Positions 30,230 through 38,902 of a DNA stretch of 38,929 nt are shown in pieces; the stretch's first letter is position 1, and every line of letters starts with the position of its first letter. The stretch is taken from the NCBI GenBank assembly GCA_023429825.1, contig JAEZDC010000038.1, forward strand, positions 1 through 38,929. Reading direction: 5' to 3'. The notes under the pieces are model-generated. The model saw only the letters and a program-made list of their open reading frames with translations. It was not told the DNA's origin and ran no database searches. The DNA comes from Bacteroidota bacterium (GTDB lineage: Bacteria; Bacteroidota; Bacteroidia; Chitinophagales; Chitinophagaceae). A program made the translations under genes and the position numbers.

Positions 30230-31609
30230 TTACTTTCCATGGAGAGCATCATACTTCTTATACAATGCATCATACCTGTCGTATTCGGCTTGGTTACCTT
30301 TTGCCTTATCTCTTTTCCACTGGTAAAGATTGGCAAGGTAATCTACAGATTTGCTTACGACGTTCTTTTCGGCGCGGTCTGCATTAGCTTTTGCAGATAA
30401 AACAGTATATGACTTTTCAATCCATTCGATTCCTTTATCCGCATAAGTCTGTTGTTTCTTTTCCAGATCCACATTCACCTTTTTTAAAGCGGCTACCTCG
30501 TTATCGATCTTGGTGTTGGCGGCAGCTCTCTTCTTTGGATCCTTGTCTGTAGACTTGTTTGAATTCAGATCTCTCATTTTACGAATGTTTGACACCACAG
30601 CATCATCGATATTACCCCATTCATTATAGCTCAATAACCCGGCATTAAATGCTGCAATACCGTTGGTATTATCTTTATTATACGCTTTTACAAACGCTTC
30701 CTGTGCTTTCACTTTCAAAGAAGCTATCTGAATGCTGTCCATTCCTGTCGTCTCTTCATCTCTTGCATTATAGAACATATTACCGAATGCCAGGTATTGG
30801 TATGATGTTAACTTACCTTCCGCATCAAGTTTATCATACAGCCCCATTCTCTCGGCAAGCGTGTAGTTCTTTTCAATGTATTCAGTTTCGTAATCTCCCC
30901 ACAACGTAGCGGATCCGGGATATAATTCTTTAGCTAAGTTTACATATTTGGTAAACTGTCCCTGGTTCTTCTCCTGCATGTAAAAATCAACCAGGAAGTG
31001 ATAGATATCTTTAAGGTCTCCGACACCCGATAATTCTTTGATCTTCAGATCCGCTATCCGGCTATAGTATTTTGCTGCATCAGCAGTCTTCTTCGCATTT
31101 TGTGCCGCGTACCCGCTAAACAATACAGTAGTTGTATCAATTTTCTGGTTATTGTTCTTCCAGTTATTGGCGGTGATCATGTCACCCATTTCAGCTGAAA
31201 GCGCCAGAAACTTGAACGCTTTTTCCCAATCTTTTTTATCAAAATATCCAACACCCTGTTTAAAGGAAGTAGCATAATAGTAATCAATAACCGACCTGTC
31301 TTCGTTTAATGCTTTTAATGAGGGTTCTAACTCCACATATTTCCTAAAAGCTATAATACCATCATCAACTGCAGTTGGGTATTTGGCCCTTAAAGCATCA
31401 TCTGTAAATAATGCCCCATACACTCGTGCTTTCCATAGCCACGCTTGAGGATTTTTGGCTGCTTTGGGATCAGCCATAGCTTTATCAATCTCCATTTTTG
31501 CGTCTTCGAAACGTTGCAATAAGAATACGGTATTTACTTTTTTCAGATCTTGCGCATTCACAGCATAGATACAAGTAAATGCAAATACAGTTAACAATAT
31601 TTTTTTCAT
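30230..31609 (-). CDS. Exported tetratricopeptide-repeat protein
   Basis: 459 residues with signal peptide MKKILLTVFAFTCIYAVNAQ and a mostly helical body: FEDAKMEIDKAMADPKAAKN, PQAWLWKARVYGALF, DWEKAFKFLALSAEMGD, and helix pairs with the spacing of TPR units (ADAAKYYSRIADL, GQFTKYVNLAKELYPGS, ... AAFNAGLLSYNEWG). The last part (GNQAEYDRYDALYKKYDALH) is a charged helix. It is probably periplasmic and a scaffold for protein contacts; no enzymatic motif. It follows gyrA by two bases, so it is in one transcription unit with an essential topoisomerase gene and is likely translated in step with it. A terminator ends the operon 22 bases later. Partner proteins are unknown. Confidence 0.88.
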   Translation of the reverse strand: MKKILLTVFAFTCIYAVNAQDLKKVNTVFLLQRFEDAKMEIDKAMADPKAAKNPQAWLWKARVYGALFTDDALRAKYPTAVDDGIIAFRKYVELEPSLKALNEDRSVIDYYYATSFKQGVGYFDKKDWEKAFKFLALSAEMGDMITANNWKNNNQKIDTTTVLFSGYAAQNAKKTADAAKYYSRIADLKIKELSGVGDLKDIYHFLVDFYMQEKNQGQFTKYVNLAKELYPGSATLWGDYETEYIEKNYTLAERMGLYDKLDAEGKLTSYQYLAFGNMFYNARDEETTGMDSIQIASLKVKAQEAFVKAYNKDNTNGIAAFNAGLLSYNEWGNIDDAVVSNIRKMRDLNSNKSTDKDPKKRAAANTKIDNEVAALKKVNVDLEKKQQTYADKGIEWIEKSYTVLSAKANADRAEKNVVSKSVDYLANLYQWKRDKAKGNQAEYDRYDALYKKYDALHGK

Positions 31610-31611
31610 AG

Positions 31612-34284
31612 TTATGATTGATTTTCAATGTTTAATTCATCATTATTATTATTCTGATTGTCCACATCTGTTTGACCATTATTTCCTATTTCTTCGCTGC
31701 TTGCCGCCTGTGATTCATTAACTATTTCCTCTGTTTCTTCTTCATTGATCTTTGATATCGCTGCGATCTCGTCACCATCATCTAAACGAATAAGCTTAAC
31801 GCCCTGCGTAGCCCTTCCTGCTTCTCGTATATCCGCAACTGATGTCCTGAGAGTAATTCCTGATTTACAGGTTACTATAAGATCTTCCTTCTCTTTTACA
31901 TCAAGGATTCCGATGAGCTTTCCGGTTTTTTCAGTGACATTGATAGTCTTTACACCCTTACCTCCTCTATTCGTAATTCTATACTCATCAATAGCGGTTC
32001 TTTTACCAAAGCCCTTTTCAGACACCACAAGAACCGTCTTTTCAGTGGAATTTCGCTTGACGCAGATCATACCTACTACTTCGTCAAATTCATCGTCAAC
32101 CTCAATACCTCCAACTCCTATTGCTCCCCGACCGGTAGGACGCACTTTTTGTTCTGAAAACCTAATAGCTCTTCCGCTTTTCACCGCCATCATGATCTCA
32201 TTCTCGCCATCAGTCATCTTAGCTTCCAGCAACTGGTCTCCCTCAATGATCGTAATTGCGTTTACGCCGTTCGCCCTTGGCCTGCTGAAATCTTCCAGTA
32301 AAGTTTTCTTTATTATTCCTTTCTTGGTGCAAAGAACGATGTAATGATTTGTTACAAATTCTTTGTCTTCTAGATTCTTCACGTCAATAATGGTTCTTAC
32401 TTTATCGTCAGGCGGAATCTGGATAAGGTTCTGGATGGCTCTGCCTTTGCTCGACTTCTCACCCTCCGGTATTTCATATACCTTCAGCCAGTAACAACGC
32501 CCTTTTTCGGTAAAGAACATCATCGTATCATGGGTAGATGCTACAAACAAATGCTCTACATAATCTTCCTCACGGGTTTTGGAACCGATCGCCCCTCTTC
32601 CACCTCTTCTCTGCTGCCTGTATTCAGTTGCAGAAGTTCTTTTGATATAGCCTAAATGCGAGATAGTGATCACAACACTTTCTTCTTCAATGAGATCTTC
32701 GATACGCATCTCATTAGCCAGGTATTGGATCTCACTTTTTCTCTCATCACCGAATTTTTGTTTGATCTCCAGTAATTCTGTTTTAATAAGATCGTAACGT
32801 AGTGTTTCGCTGTTCAGCAATTCCTTCAATCGCATGATGGTTTTAATAAGATCATTGAATTCATCCACGATCTTATCTCTCTCCATTCCCGTTAAACGCT
32901 GCAAGCGTAATTCAAGGATAGCTTTTGCCTGAGCCTCAGATAAACCTTCTTCCTGCTTGTACAAATCATCGGTAAGGTCTGTGAATAATTGCGGGCTGAG
33001 GTACCATTTCTCTTCCTTGCTCTTGCTGATCAAGACCTCTTTGGCCTCATCCGGCGTACGGCTATTACGGATCAACGCAATTACCTCATCCAAATGATCG
33101 AGTGCCTTAAGATATCCTTCTAAAATATGTGCTCTCTCTTCAGCTTTGCGTAATTCGTATTTCGCCCTGCGGATCACCACCTCCATTCTGAACTCGATGA
33201 ATTCGGAAATGAGATCTTTCAGGTTTAATATTTTCGGTCTGCCTTTACTTAAAGCAACATTATTGATCCCAAAGCTGGTTTGAAGTTCAGTGAACTTGTA
33301 TAACTGGTTGATTATAACCTGAGCTACAGCATCTCTCTTCAAATCAACGACGATACGGGTTCCTTCCCTCTTATTACTCTCGTTGTTGACGTGAGCGATA
33401 CCCTCTATCGTTTTATCATTTACCAACTGGCCGATACGGTCAGTTAACGTATCCCTGTTTACCTGGTACGGAGTTTCAGTTATTATTATCTGTTCACGAC
33501 CACTGGCTTTTGTTTCGACGTGACATTTGCCGCGTACTACCACTCTTCCACGGCCAGTCAGCATCGCCTGCTTCACACCTTCCATTCCATATATCACACC
33601 TCCGGTTGGGAAGTCCGGCGCTTTGATGTGCGCCATCAACTCCTCAATGCTGATCTCTTTATTCTCGATATAAGCAATACAGCCATCAACTACTTCAGAT
33701 AGGTTATGCGGCATCATGTTCGTTGCCATACCCACCGCGATCCCGCTACTTCCGTTTACCAGCAGTTGTGGAATTCTTGTAGGAAGAACTGTTGGTTCTT
33801 GCAAACTGTCATCAAAATTCAACTGGTAGTCTACCGTATCTTTTTCGATGTCTTCCAACATGCTTTCTGCTAAACGCTGTAGCCTTGCTTCGGTGTAACG
33901 CATCGCCGCCGGGCTGTCTCCATCCTGGTTACCGAAATTACCCTGTCCGTCGATGAGTGTATAACGCATGCTCCAGTCCTGTGCCATACGAACAATGGCG
34001 TCATAAACTGAGCTATCCCCATGCGGGTGATATTTACCAAGCACCTCTCCTACGATACGGGCAGATTTTTTATAGGGTTTGTTATGTCCCATGCCGATCT
34101 CGTTCATGGCATGGAGAATTCTGCGGTGAACCGGTTTTAATCCATCTCTTACATCCGGAAGTGCACGACCAACGATCACCGACATCGAATAATCGATGTA
34201 GGCTGTTTTCATTTGCTCTTCGATGTTTACCTGGATTATCCTGTCGTTGTCATTCGTTTCCTGCGGCAACAAAGTCTCTTCCAT
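31612..34284 (-). CDS. gyrA: DNA gyrase subunit A
   Basis: Breakage-reunion subunit of gyrase, which supercoils DNA with GyrB. The 890 residues have the winged-helix/tower N-terminal part with active-site Tyr130 in DSPAAMRYTEARL, the quinolone region GDSSVYDAIVRMAQDWSMR (Ser91 and Asp95 correspond to E. coli Ser83 and Asp87, both of the sensitive type), a coiled-coil tower, and a C-terminal beta-pinwheel with the GyrA box QQRRGGRGAIG near 555-565, which distinguishes it from ParC. The C-terminal tail is acidic and Asn/Glu-rich. No gyrB nearby. It heads the operon with the TPR gene (two-base spacing) and is divergent from the GYF-domain gene across 205 bases. Confidence 0.97.
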   Translation of the reverse strand: MEETLLPQETNDNDRIIQVNIEEQMKTAYIDYSMSVIVGRALPDVRDGLKPVHRRILHAMNEIGMGHNKPYKKSARIVGEVLGKYHPHGDSSVYDAIVRMAQDWSMRYTLIDGQGNFGNQDGDSPAAMRYTEARLQRLAESMLEDIEKDTVDYQLNFDDSLQEPTVLPTRIPQLLVNGSSGIAVGMATNMMPHNLSEVVDGCIAYIENKEISIEELMAHIKAPDFPTGGVIYGMEGVKQAMLTGRGRVVVRGKCHVETKASGREQIIITETPYQVNRDTLTDRIGQLVNDKTIEGIAHVNNESNKREGTRIVVDLKRDAVAQVIINQLYKFTELQTSFGINNVALSKGRPKILNLKDLISEFIEFRMEVVIRRAKYELRKAEERAHILEGYLKALDHLDEVIALIRNSRTPDEAKEVLISKSKEEKWYLSPQLFTDLTDDLYKQEEGLSEAQAKAILELRLQRLTGMERDKIVDEFNDLIKTIMRLKELLNSETLRYDLIKTELLEIKQKFGDERKSEIQYLANEMRIEDLIEEESVVITISHLGYIKRTSATEYRQQRRGGRGAIGSKTREEDYVEHLFVASTHDTMMFFTEKGRCYWLKVYEIPEGEKSSKGRAIQNLIQIPPDDKVRTIIDVKNLEDKEFVTNHYIVLCTKKGIIKKTLLEDFSRPRANGVNAITIIEGDQLLEAKMTDGENEIMMAVKSGRAIRFSEQKVRPTGRGAIGVGGIEVDDEFDEVVGMICVKRNSTEKTVLVVSEKGFGKRTAIDEYRITNRGGKGVKTINVTEKTGKLIGILDVKEKEDLIVTCKSGITLRTSVADIREAGRATQGVKLIRLDDGDEIAAISKINEEETEEIVNESQAASSEEIGNNGQTDVDNQNNNNDELNIENQS

Positions 34285-34489
34285 ATTAAATTTTAACCTT
34301 CAGCTTTTGTGGTTTGATGTGCTGCTTTAAAGCTGTTGAATTATAGCAATTTGGCACATTTTGTAAAGGGCACAAATCTACTTTTTTACAAGGTGAAAAC
34401 GGCAATTCGAAAGCTAAATTTTCGGAATAATTTACTCACAAATGGTTAAGGCATGTTTTTCGCTTTTGCTGGCCAGAATCAGACAGGAA

Positions 34490-35449
34490 ATGCCGTACAG
34501 ATTGTTGAGAAATAACATCGAAACAGGTCCTTTTACTAAAGCCCAATTGATTGACAAAGGACTATATCCGAACGACCTTATATGGGTAGAAGGAGAAAGT
34601 GATTCGTGGAAGTACCCCACGGAGATGGAAGCGCTAAAAGGGTTTGTAAAAGAACTATCAGCAGACAGGTTAATTCGTAAACCTGTTAAATCGAAACCGG
34701 TAATTGATCTACCTATCCGTGCCACTGTCAATCAAAAAGAGGCACTGGAGCAGCCTGGTTATAATCAAGCTAGTATCGATGAGCTAAAAAAGCAGTACCA
34801 GGAACGACTAATGAATGGTTCTGCAACGAAGAAAAAATCAAAAAAGAAGAATTCAGTGCTAACCCCTGTTTTGTTGTCTCTGCCAGTTTTGATACTCGGA
34901 GTGATCATTGGTGTAAACTGGCGACATCAATCACAACCCACAACGTTAGCTTCTCCAACCCTTGAAAAAGCTTCAACTATATTCGATACACAAAGAACAG
35001 AAAACCTCGATAACACTGCTGTACTTACAGATAGTTCACTAGTTTCCAAGCCAACTCAGCCAAAAAAAGATAGCACTGTTACAATAATAGAAGCGCCTGT
35101 GCAACTTACTCCTGCGGTAAAACAGAAAAAAGAAGGCTTTAAAAGGAGCATTGAAGATGTGGTGTCGGTGAAAGCAAACTATAAAAAAACAGGTAACGGA
35201 ATAAAGAACATCAAATTGAATGTGTCTAATCTGTCCTACCTTAACCTGGATCTTGTGGTTTTAGAATTGTATTATGTAGGCGCTTATCAAAAGATACTGG
35301 AGAAGGAAACGATCTACCTGAAAAACGTCAATTCAAAGGGTAAACAATCTGTTGATGCACCTAATGGTGGAAAGCATACAGAGAATATACGTTACAAGGT
35401 TAAACTTGTAACAGCGAAGGACGCCAATTTACATCTCGTAAGCAGATAA
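34490..35449 (+). CDS. GYF_2 (DUF4339) domain membrane protein
   Basis: Start at ATG 34490, which begins MPYRLLRNNIETGPFTKAQL; the ATG at 34442 would add a non-conserved leader. Residues 1-50 form a GYF_2 domain (strand, helix TKAQLIDKG, and LIWVEGESDSW with the conserved Trp residues), a fold that binds proline-rich or partner peptides. A basic, Lys-rich linker (about 100-122) precedes one membrane segment (VLTPVLLSLPVLILGVIIGV, about 124-144). The rest, about 175 residues, is exported: a Ser/Thr/Pro-rich linker and a C-terminal beta domain (VVSVKANYKKTGNGIKN, LNLDLVVLELYYVGAYQ). The domain faces the cytosol and the beta region the periplasm. Function unknown; 319 residues. Confidence 0.85.
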   Translation: MPYRLLRNNIETGPFTKAQLIDKGLYPNDLIWVEGESDSWKYPTEMEALKGFVKELSADRLIRKPVKSKPVIDLPIRATVNQKEALEQPGYNQASIDELKKQYQERLMNGSATKKKSKKKNSVLTPVLLSLPVLILGVIIGVNWRHQSQPTTLASPTLEKASTIFDTQRTENLDNTAVLTDSSLVSKPTQPKKDSTVTIIEAPVQLTPAVKQKKEGFKRSIEDVVSVKANYKKTGNGIKNIKLNVSNLSYLNLDLVVLELYYVGAYQKILEKETIYLKNVNSKGKQSVDAPNGGKHTENIRYKVKLVTAKDANLHLVSR

Positions 35450-35475
35450 GTATCTGAAATTGCTACCTTAGTTTG

Positions 35476-36987
35476 ATGAAACATATTCTTTTGCTTGGTG
35501 CAGGGAAATCAGCAACGGTTTTGATCGATTACTTAAAACAACTCACTACAGATATCATTTGTAAAGTAACTGTTGCTGATGCCGACCTTACTACAGCGCA
35601 GGCAAAAGTTGGTGAACATCCGCTGGTTTCAGCTCAACAATTGAATATTGAAAATGATACATCAAGAAAAGAATTGATCAAGAGTGCTGATGTTGTGATC
35701 TCTCTTCTTCCTCCTGCACTGCATTATCTCGCCGCGGTTGATTGCCTTGCGTTTGAGAAACATCTGCTTACTGCCAGTTATGTTGATGAAAAGATCAAAG
35801 CTTTAGAACCTCAGATAAAGGAGAAGGGACTTTTGTTTCTATGCGAAATGGGTTTAGATCCGGGGATCGATCATATGAGTGCAATGCAACTCATTAACAG
35901 GATCAAAAAAGAAAACGGAAAGATCACTTCTTTTAAATCGCATTGCGGCGGATTGGTGGCGCCTGAAAGTGATACCAACCCATGGCATTATAAGATCAGC
36001 TGGAACCCACGCAATGTTATCACCGCGGGTAAGGCGGGAGCTGTATACAAGGAAGCAGGAGAAGTAAAAAGCTTATCCTATACTAACTTGTTCGGGTTAT
36101 TAAATAAATTGGTGAACATAGATGAACTAACCTATGCATACTATCCAAATCGTGATTCGTTAAGTTACATTCCTACTTACCAATTAGAAGATGCCGATAC
36201 TTTTATCCGAACTACACTTCGTCATCCTGAATTCATTTTCGGCTGGAAGAACATCATTGATCTGAAACTAACCGATGAAGAAAAAGTATATCAGACCGAT
36301 GGTTTGTCGTTAGCTGATTTCTTTAAACAACACTTCGAGAAGCATGGTTTTGGTGAATGGCTGAATGAAATGCTGGTAAGCCGTTTGGCTATGGCAAAAG
36401 ATATGATGGAAAAGTTGATGGAACTCATAGAGGCAGAAGAGCAGGCGGAAAAAGCCGGTGCAGAAGCACCCGAAGAAGTTATGCTGGTAGACGAAAAAGG
36501 TGAATTGAATTCTGTTGAGATAGAGGATATAAAAGACAAAGCTGCAGAAGCAGTTGCTGTTAAGATGCATGAAGCCAATCTCAGCATGAAGCAACTGTTC
36601 TTTTTAGGAATGGATGATAATGCAACGATCATCAACAAGGGTCTTTGCAGTGCTGCAGATGTTTTGCAGTTTGTATTCGAAAGCAAGCTTGCATTACAAC
36701 CAGAAGATAAAGACCTGGTGGTGATGTTGCATGAAATAGATTATGAAAAAGACGGTACTGCACAAAGTGTGAAGAGCGCTTTGGTTGTAACTGGTGAAAA
36801 TGCCACGCATACTGCCATGGCTAAAACAGTGGGCTTGCCATTAGGTATCGCTGCGAAACTTATCCTGGAAGAAAAGATACTAGTAACAGGGCTTCATATT
36901 CCGACTATCGCGGAGATATATGAGCCAGTGTTAAAGGAACTTGAAGTCAACGGTATTTCATTTACAGAGACTGAAGAAACCAATTAA
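35476..36987 (+). CDS. Saccharopine dehydrogenase family protein
   Basis: Rossmann-fold oxidoreductase of the saccharopine dehydrogenase family (lysine degradation in eukaryotes; varied in bacteria). The ATG at 35476 is taken; the codon at 35473 is TTG. 503 residues: the NAD(P)-binding loop GAGKSATVLIDYL at 7-19, ADVVISLLPPALHYL near 74-88 with the substrate side, DPGIDHMSAMQLINR near 134, and HPEFIFGWKNIIDLKL. An unusual acidic Glu/Ala-rich helical insert (about 325-365) splits the C-terminal half, which resumes with MLHEIDYEKDG. In Bacteroidota such stand-alone genes exist without a neighbouring lysine-ketoglutarate reductase, so the substrate cannot be assigned. Its TAA overlaps the stop of the convergent sirtuin by two bases. 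Confidence 0.85.
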   Translation: MKHILLLGAGKSATVLIDYLKQLTTDIICKVTVADADLTTAQAKVGEHPLVSAQQLNIENDTSRKELIKSADVVISLLPPALHYLAAVDCLAFEKHLLTASYVDEKIKALEPQIKEKGLLFLCEMGLDPGIDHMSAMQLINRIKKENGKITSFKSHCGGLVAPESDTNPWHYKISWNPRNVITAGKAGAVYKEAGEVKSLSYTNLFGLLNKLVNIDELTYAYYPNRDSLSYIPTYQLEDADTFIRTTLRHPEFIFGWKNIIDLKLTDEEKVYQTDGLSLADFFKQHFEKHGFGEWLNEMLVSRLAMAKDMMEKLMELIEAEEQAEKAGAEAPEEVMLVDEKGELNSVEIEDIKDKAAEAVAVKMHEANLSMKQLFFLGMDDNATIINKGLCSAADVLQFVFESKLALQPEDKDLVVMLHEIDYEKDGTAQSVKSALVVTGENATHTAMAKTVGLPLGIAAKLILEEKILVTGLHIPTIAEIYEPVLKELEVNGISFTETEETN

Positions 36988-37673
36988 ATATATTCCTTCA
37001 ATAACTCTTTCAACTCCCTCACTCCTTCCGTTGCGGGCTTCTCAATCACTGTTAAGTTTTGAATAGAAGTGTGCGGCACTTTCTTATCTATAATAAACTT
37101 CGGGCAATGCAGTGGTGCATAATCAACTAATCCTGCTGCAGGATATACGACCAGTGAAGTTCCTACAACTACAAAGATATCTGCGGTGCGAGTGATCTTC
37201 GCCGCTTCAATGATCATCGGTACAGGCTCTTCAAACCAAACGATATGCGGACGAAGTTGTGCGCCATCTTCAGCAACATCACCGAGGTTGATATCGCCTC
37301 TTATCTCGTACACCAGGCTTTCATCTGCCTCGCTGCGCATTTTGAATATCTCACCATGCAGATGCAAAACATTCGTATTACCAGCCCGTTCATGCAGGTC
37401 GTCGATATTCTGCGTGATGATCTGCACATCAAAATCTCTTTCTAATTCAGCTAAACCGGTATGTGCGGCATTAGGCGTAGCATCAGCTACATTACTTCTG
37501 CGCATATTATAAAAGTCAAGCACCAGTTTAGGATCTTTTCTCCAAGCCCGTGGTGTAGCTACTTCTGTAACATCATATCCTTCCCAAAGTCCATCACTGT
37601 CCCTGAAAGTTTGTAAACCACTTTCTGCACTGATCCCTGCTCCGGTCAATACAACTAGTTTCTTTTTCGCCAT
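36984..37673 (-). CDS. cobB: Sirtuin-type NAD-dependent protein deacylase, without zinc cysteines
   Basis: Removes acyl groups from protein lysines using NAD. The 229 residues carry the sirtuin motifs GAGISAESGLQTFRD (11-25), TQNIDDLHERAG (88-99), catalytic His106 in HLHGE, LRPHIVWFEEPVP near 140-152, and GTSLVVYPAAGL near 177. Tyr55-x-x-Arg58 (FYNMRR) is the acyl-pocket pair of the SIRT5/CobB group, which favours succinyl or malonyl lysine. The zinc-binding C-x2-C pairs of classic sirtuins are absent; only one Cys occurs in the whole chain. This looks natural for some Bacteroidota enzymes but should be compared. Stop overlaps that of the convergent saccharopine dehydrogenase-like gene. Confidence 0.93.
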   Translation of the reverse strand: MAKKKLVVLTGAGISAESGLQTFRDSDGLWEGYDVTEVATPRAWRKDPKLVLDFYNMRRSNVADATPNAAHTGLAELERDFDVQIITQNIDDLHERAGNTNVLHLHGEIFKMRSEADESLVYEIRGDINLGDVAEDGAQLRPHIVWFEEPVPMIIEAAKITRTADIFVVVGTSLVVYPAAGLVDYAPLHCPKFIIDKKVPHTSIQNLTVIEKPATEGVRELKELLKEYI

Positions 37674-37729
37674 GAAATAAAAATAGAGAAGAATTCTATT
37701 GATACCATCTTATGTTTTATATGGCATCG

Positions 37730-37754
37730 TTCCTTGCGTCGCAATCACTTGTAC
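37730..37754 (-). repeat. GTACAAGTG-type dispersed repeat, copy 7
   Basis: Minus strand GTACAAGTGATTGCGACGCAAG with flank GATGCC as in copy 6. Lies in the 111-base gap upstream of the sirtuin start. Shares the extra AT (GTGATTGCG) with copy 1. Confidence 0.8.
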
Positions 37755-37784
37755 AACATAACAGATGGCAGCAATCGTAAAGCA

Positions 37785-38201
37785 CTATTTTGATCTTCGT
37801 AAATGAAATACCAGGCTATCAGGAGAAATTACAGAGAAACCAGAATCATTTTTTGTAATGAATTGCAAAGGATAATAAGCTGAATCCTCTTTTACAAACA
37901 AAGTGTTCTTGTCTTCAGTTATATAATATTTACCACCTGTTGAATCTTTTACGTTGATATAGCTGTAAGTGCTATCACTCTTAAATTCAAATCCTAGCGG
38001 AAGGCTGTCTTTAGCAGCGATTACAAAAGCCAGCATTGCCATACTGTTGGAAGAATCCGAATCTTTATTCTCTATAGAATCAACGATCCACTTTCCTTGT
38101 ATGTTGAATTTTCGAGGATCGGATGAACTGAACCAATTACATGAAATAAATGTGATAATGCCAGCTGCGATCAATAATGCAGCGATGAATGTTGTTTTCA
38201 T
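37785..38201 (-). CDS. Small lipoprotein, lipocalin-like
   Basis: 138 residues. The signal MKTTFIAALLIAAGIITFISC ends in lipobox FISC with Cys21. The mature part opens with a Trp-containing segment (NWFSSSDPRKFNIQGKWIVD; the GKW start is typical of lipocalin-like proteins) and then alternates strands and Ser/Asp-rich turns (DSLPLGFEFKSDSTYSYI, YYITEDKNTLFVKED, DSLVFHLRRSK), a small beta-barrel pattern. Bacteroidota lipocalin_4/lipocalin_5-like lipoproteins begin the same way, but I cannot name the family. The gene is monocistronic; a palindrome and a half copy of it lie upstream. Repeat copy 7 lies 30 bases past the stop. Ligand unknown. Confidence 0.8.
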   Translation of the reverse strand: MKTTFIAALLIAAGIITFISCNWFSSSDPRKFNIQGKWIVDSIENKDSDSSNSMAMLAFVIAAKDSLPLGFEFKSDSTYSYINVKDSTGGKYYITEDKNTLFVKEDSAYYPLQFITKNDSGFSVISPDSLVFHLRRSK

Positions 38202-38232
38202 TTTGCAGGTTTTTAATTTGATGAATTAAAAC

Positions 38233-38246
38233 TTGCAGGCCTGCAA
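38233..38246. promoter_or_regulatory. Palindrome upstream of the small lipoprotein, with a half-site
   Basis: TTGCAGGCCTGCAA is a perfect 14-base dyad, 31 bases above the lipoprotein start; half of it, TTGCAGG, recurs at 38203-38209 next to the start codon. Possible operator pair, purely by pattern. Confidence 0.45.
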
Positions 38247-38308
38247 TAATGAATACGTTGAGAGAAGGAAATGTAACCCGGCAGCTTTAGTTAAATATTT
38301 CCGAACGG

Positions 38309-38713
38309 CTATTTAGCCAGTTCCATTATGATCTTATACTCTTGATCGGTTACCGGCTGCACAGATAATCGCCCTAAACGAACCAGGGCCATATTACTAA
38401 GGCGCTTGTCGGTCTTTATTTGTGCAAGGCCAACGGGCTTCTTTAATTTTTTATGAGGCTTCAGGTCAACGGCCACCCATGCTTCTTCATCAGTGGTCGG
38501 ATCCTGGTAGGCTTCTTTAACGACCTTTGCAATACCCACGATCTCTAAGCCTTCATTGCTATGGTACCAGAATACTTCATCACCCTTCTTCATGGCTTTG
38601 AGATTATTCCTGGCAGCATAATTCCTTACGCCATCCCAGAAGGTTTGCCCGTCTTTTTCAAACTGCTCCCAACTATATTTGAAGGGTTCTGATTTTACAA
38701 GCCAATAAGCCAT
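38309..38713 (-). CDS. EVE-domain protein
   Basis: Single-domain cytosolic protein of the EVE/PUA-like superfamily, related in fold to YTH readers of modified RNA bases; EVE proteins are thought to bind modified DNA or RNA. The 134 residues begin MAYWLVKSEPFKYSWEQF and continue DGVRNYAARNNLKAMKKGD, VFWYHSNEGLEIVGIAKV and YQDPTTDEEAWVAVDLKP, all hallmarks, ending in KIIMELAK. The gene is monocistronic. Its first nine codons and 30 bases of leader recur exactly inverted at 38873-38929, pointing away, which raises the possibility of a second EVE gene or a contig-end artefact. The EVE family is known from restriction neighbourhoods, but no restriction gene is nearby here. Confidence 0.93.
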   Translation of the reverse strand: MAYWLVKSEPFKYSWEQFEKDGQTFWDGVRNYAARNNLKAMKKGDEVFWYHSNEGLEIVGIAKVVKEAYQDPTTDEEAWVAVDLKPHKKLKKPVGLAQIKTDKRLSNMALVRLGRLSVQPVTDQEYKIIMELAK

Positions 38714-38714
38714 A

Positions 38715-38876
38715 GAGTAATGTTGAATTTTGAATTATTAATGTTGAATGATACTGACCGGCACTTCATTTAGCATTCAACATTTATCATTTAAAATTAT
38801 TCCCTACCACATTGAGTAATGTTGAATGTTGAATTATTAATGTTGAATGATATTGACCGGCACTTCATTTAGCATT
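38715..38876 (+). repeat. Direct repeat of 63 bases, two copies 99 bases apart
   Basis: Copies 38715-38777 and 38814-38876 differ at two positions (61 of 63 equal). Each contains the AT-rich words GTTGAATTATTAATGTTGAA and the GC-richer core TGACCGGCACTTCATTTAGC. Such TTGAAT/ATTCAA words are frequent noise in spacers of this phylum. Confidence 0.85.
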
Positions 38877-38902
38877 AATAATTCAAAATTCAACATTACT
38901 CT

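Noticed and set aside
31745..32344. 199-residue plus-strand frame inside gyrA
   Set aside because: It is antisense to a well-conserved part of gyrA and shows the Ser/Pro/Thr-rich composition of a mirror frame.
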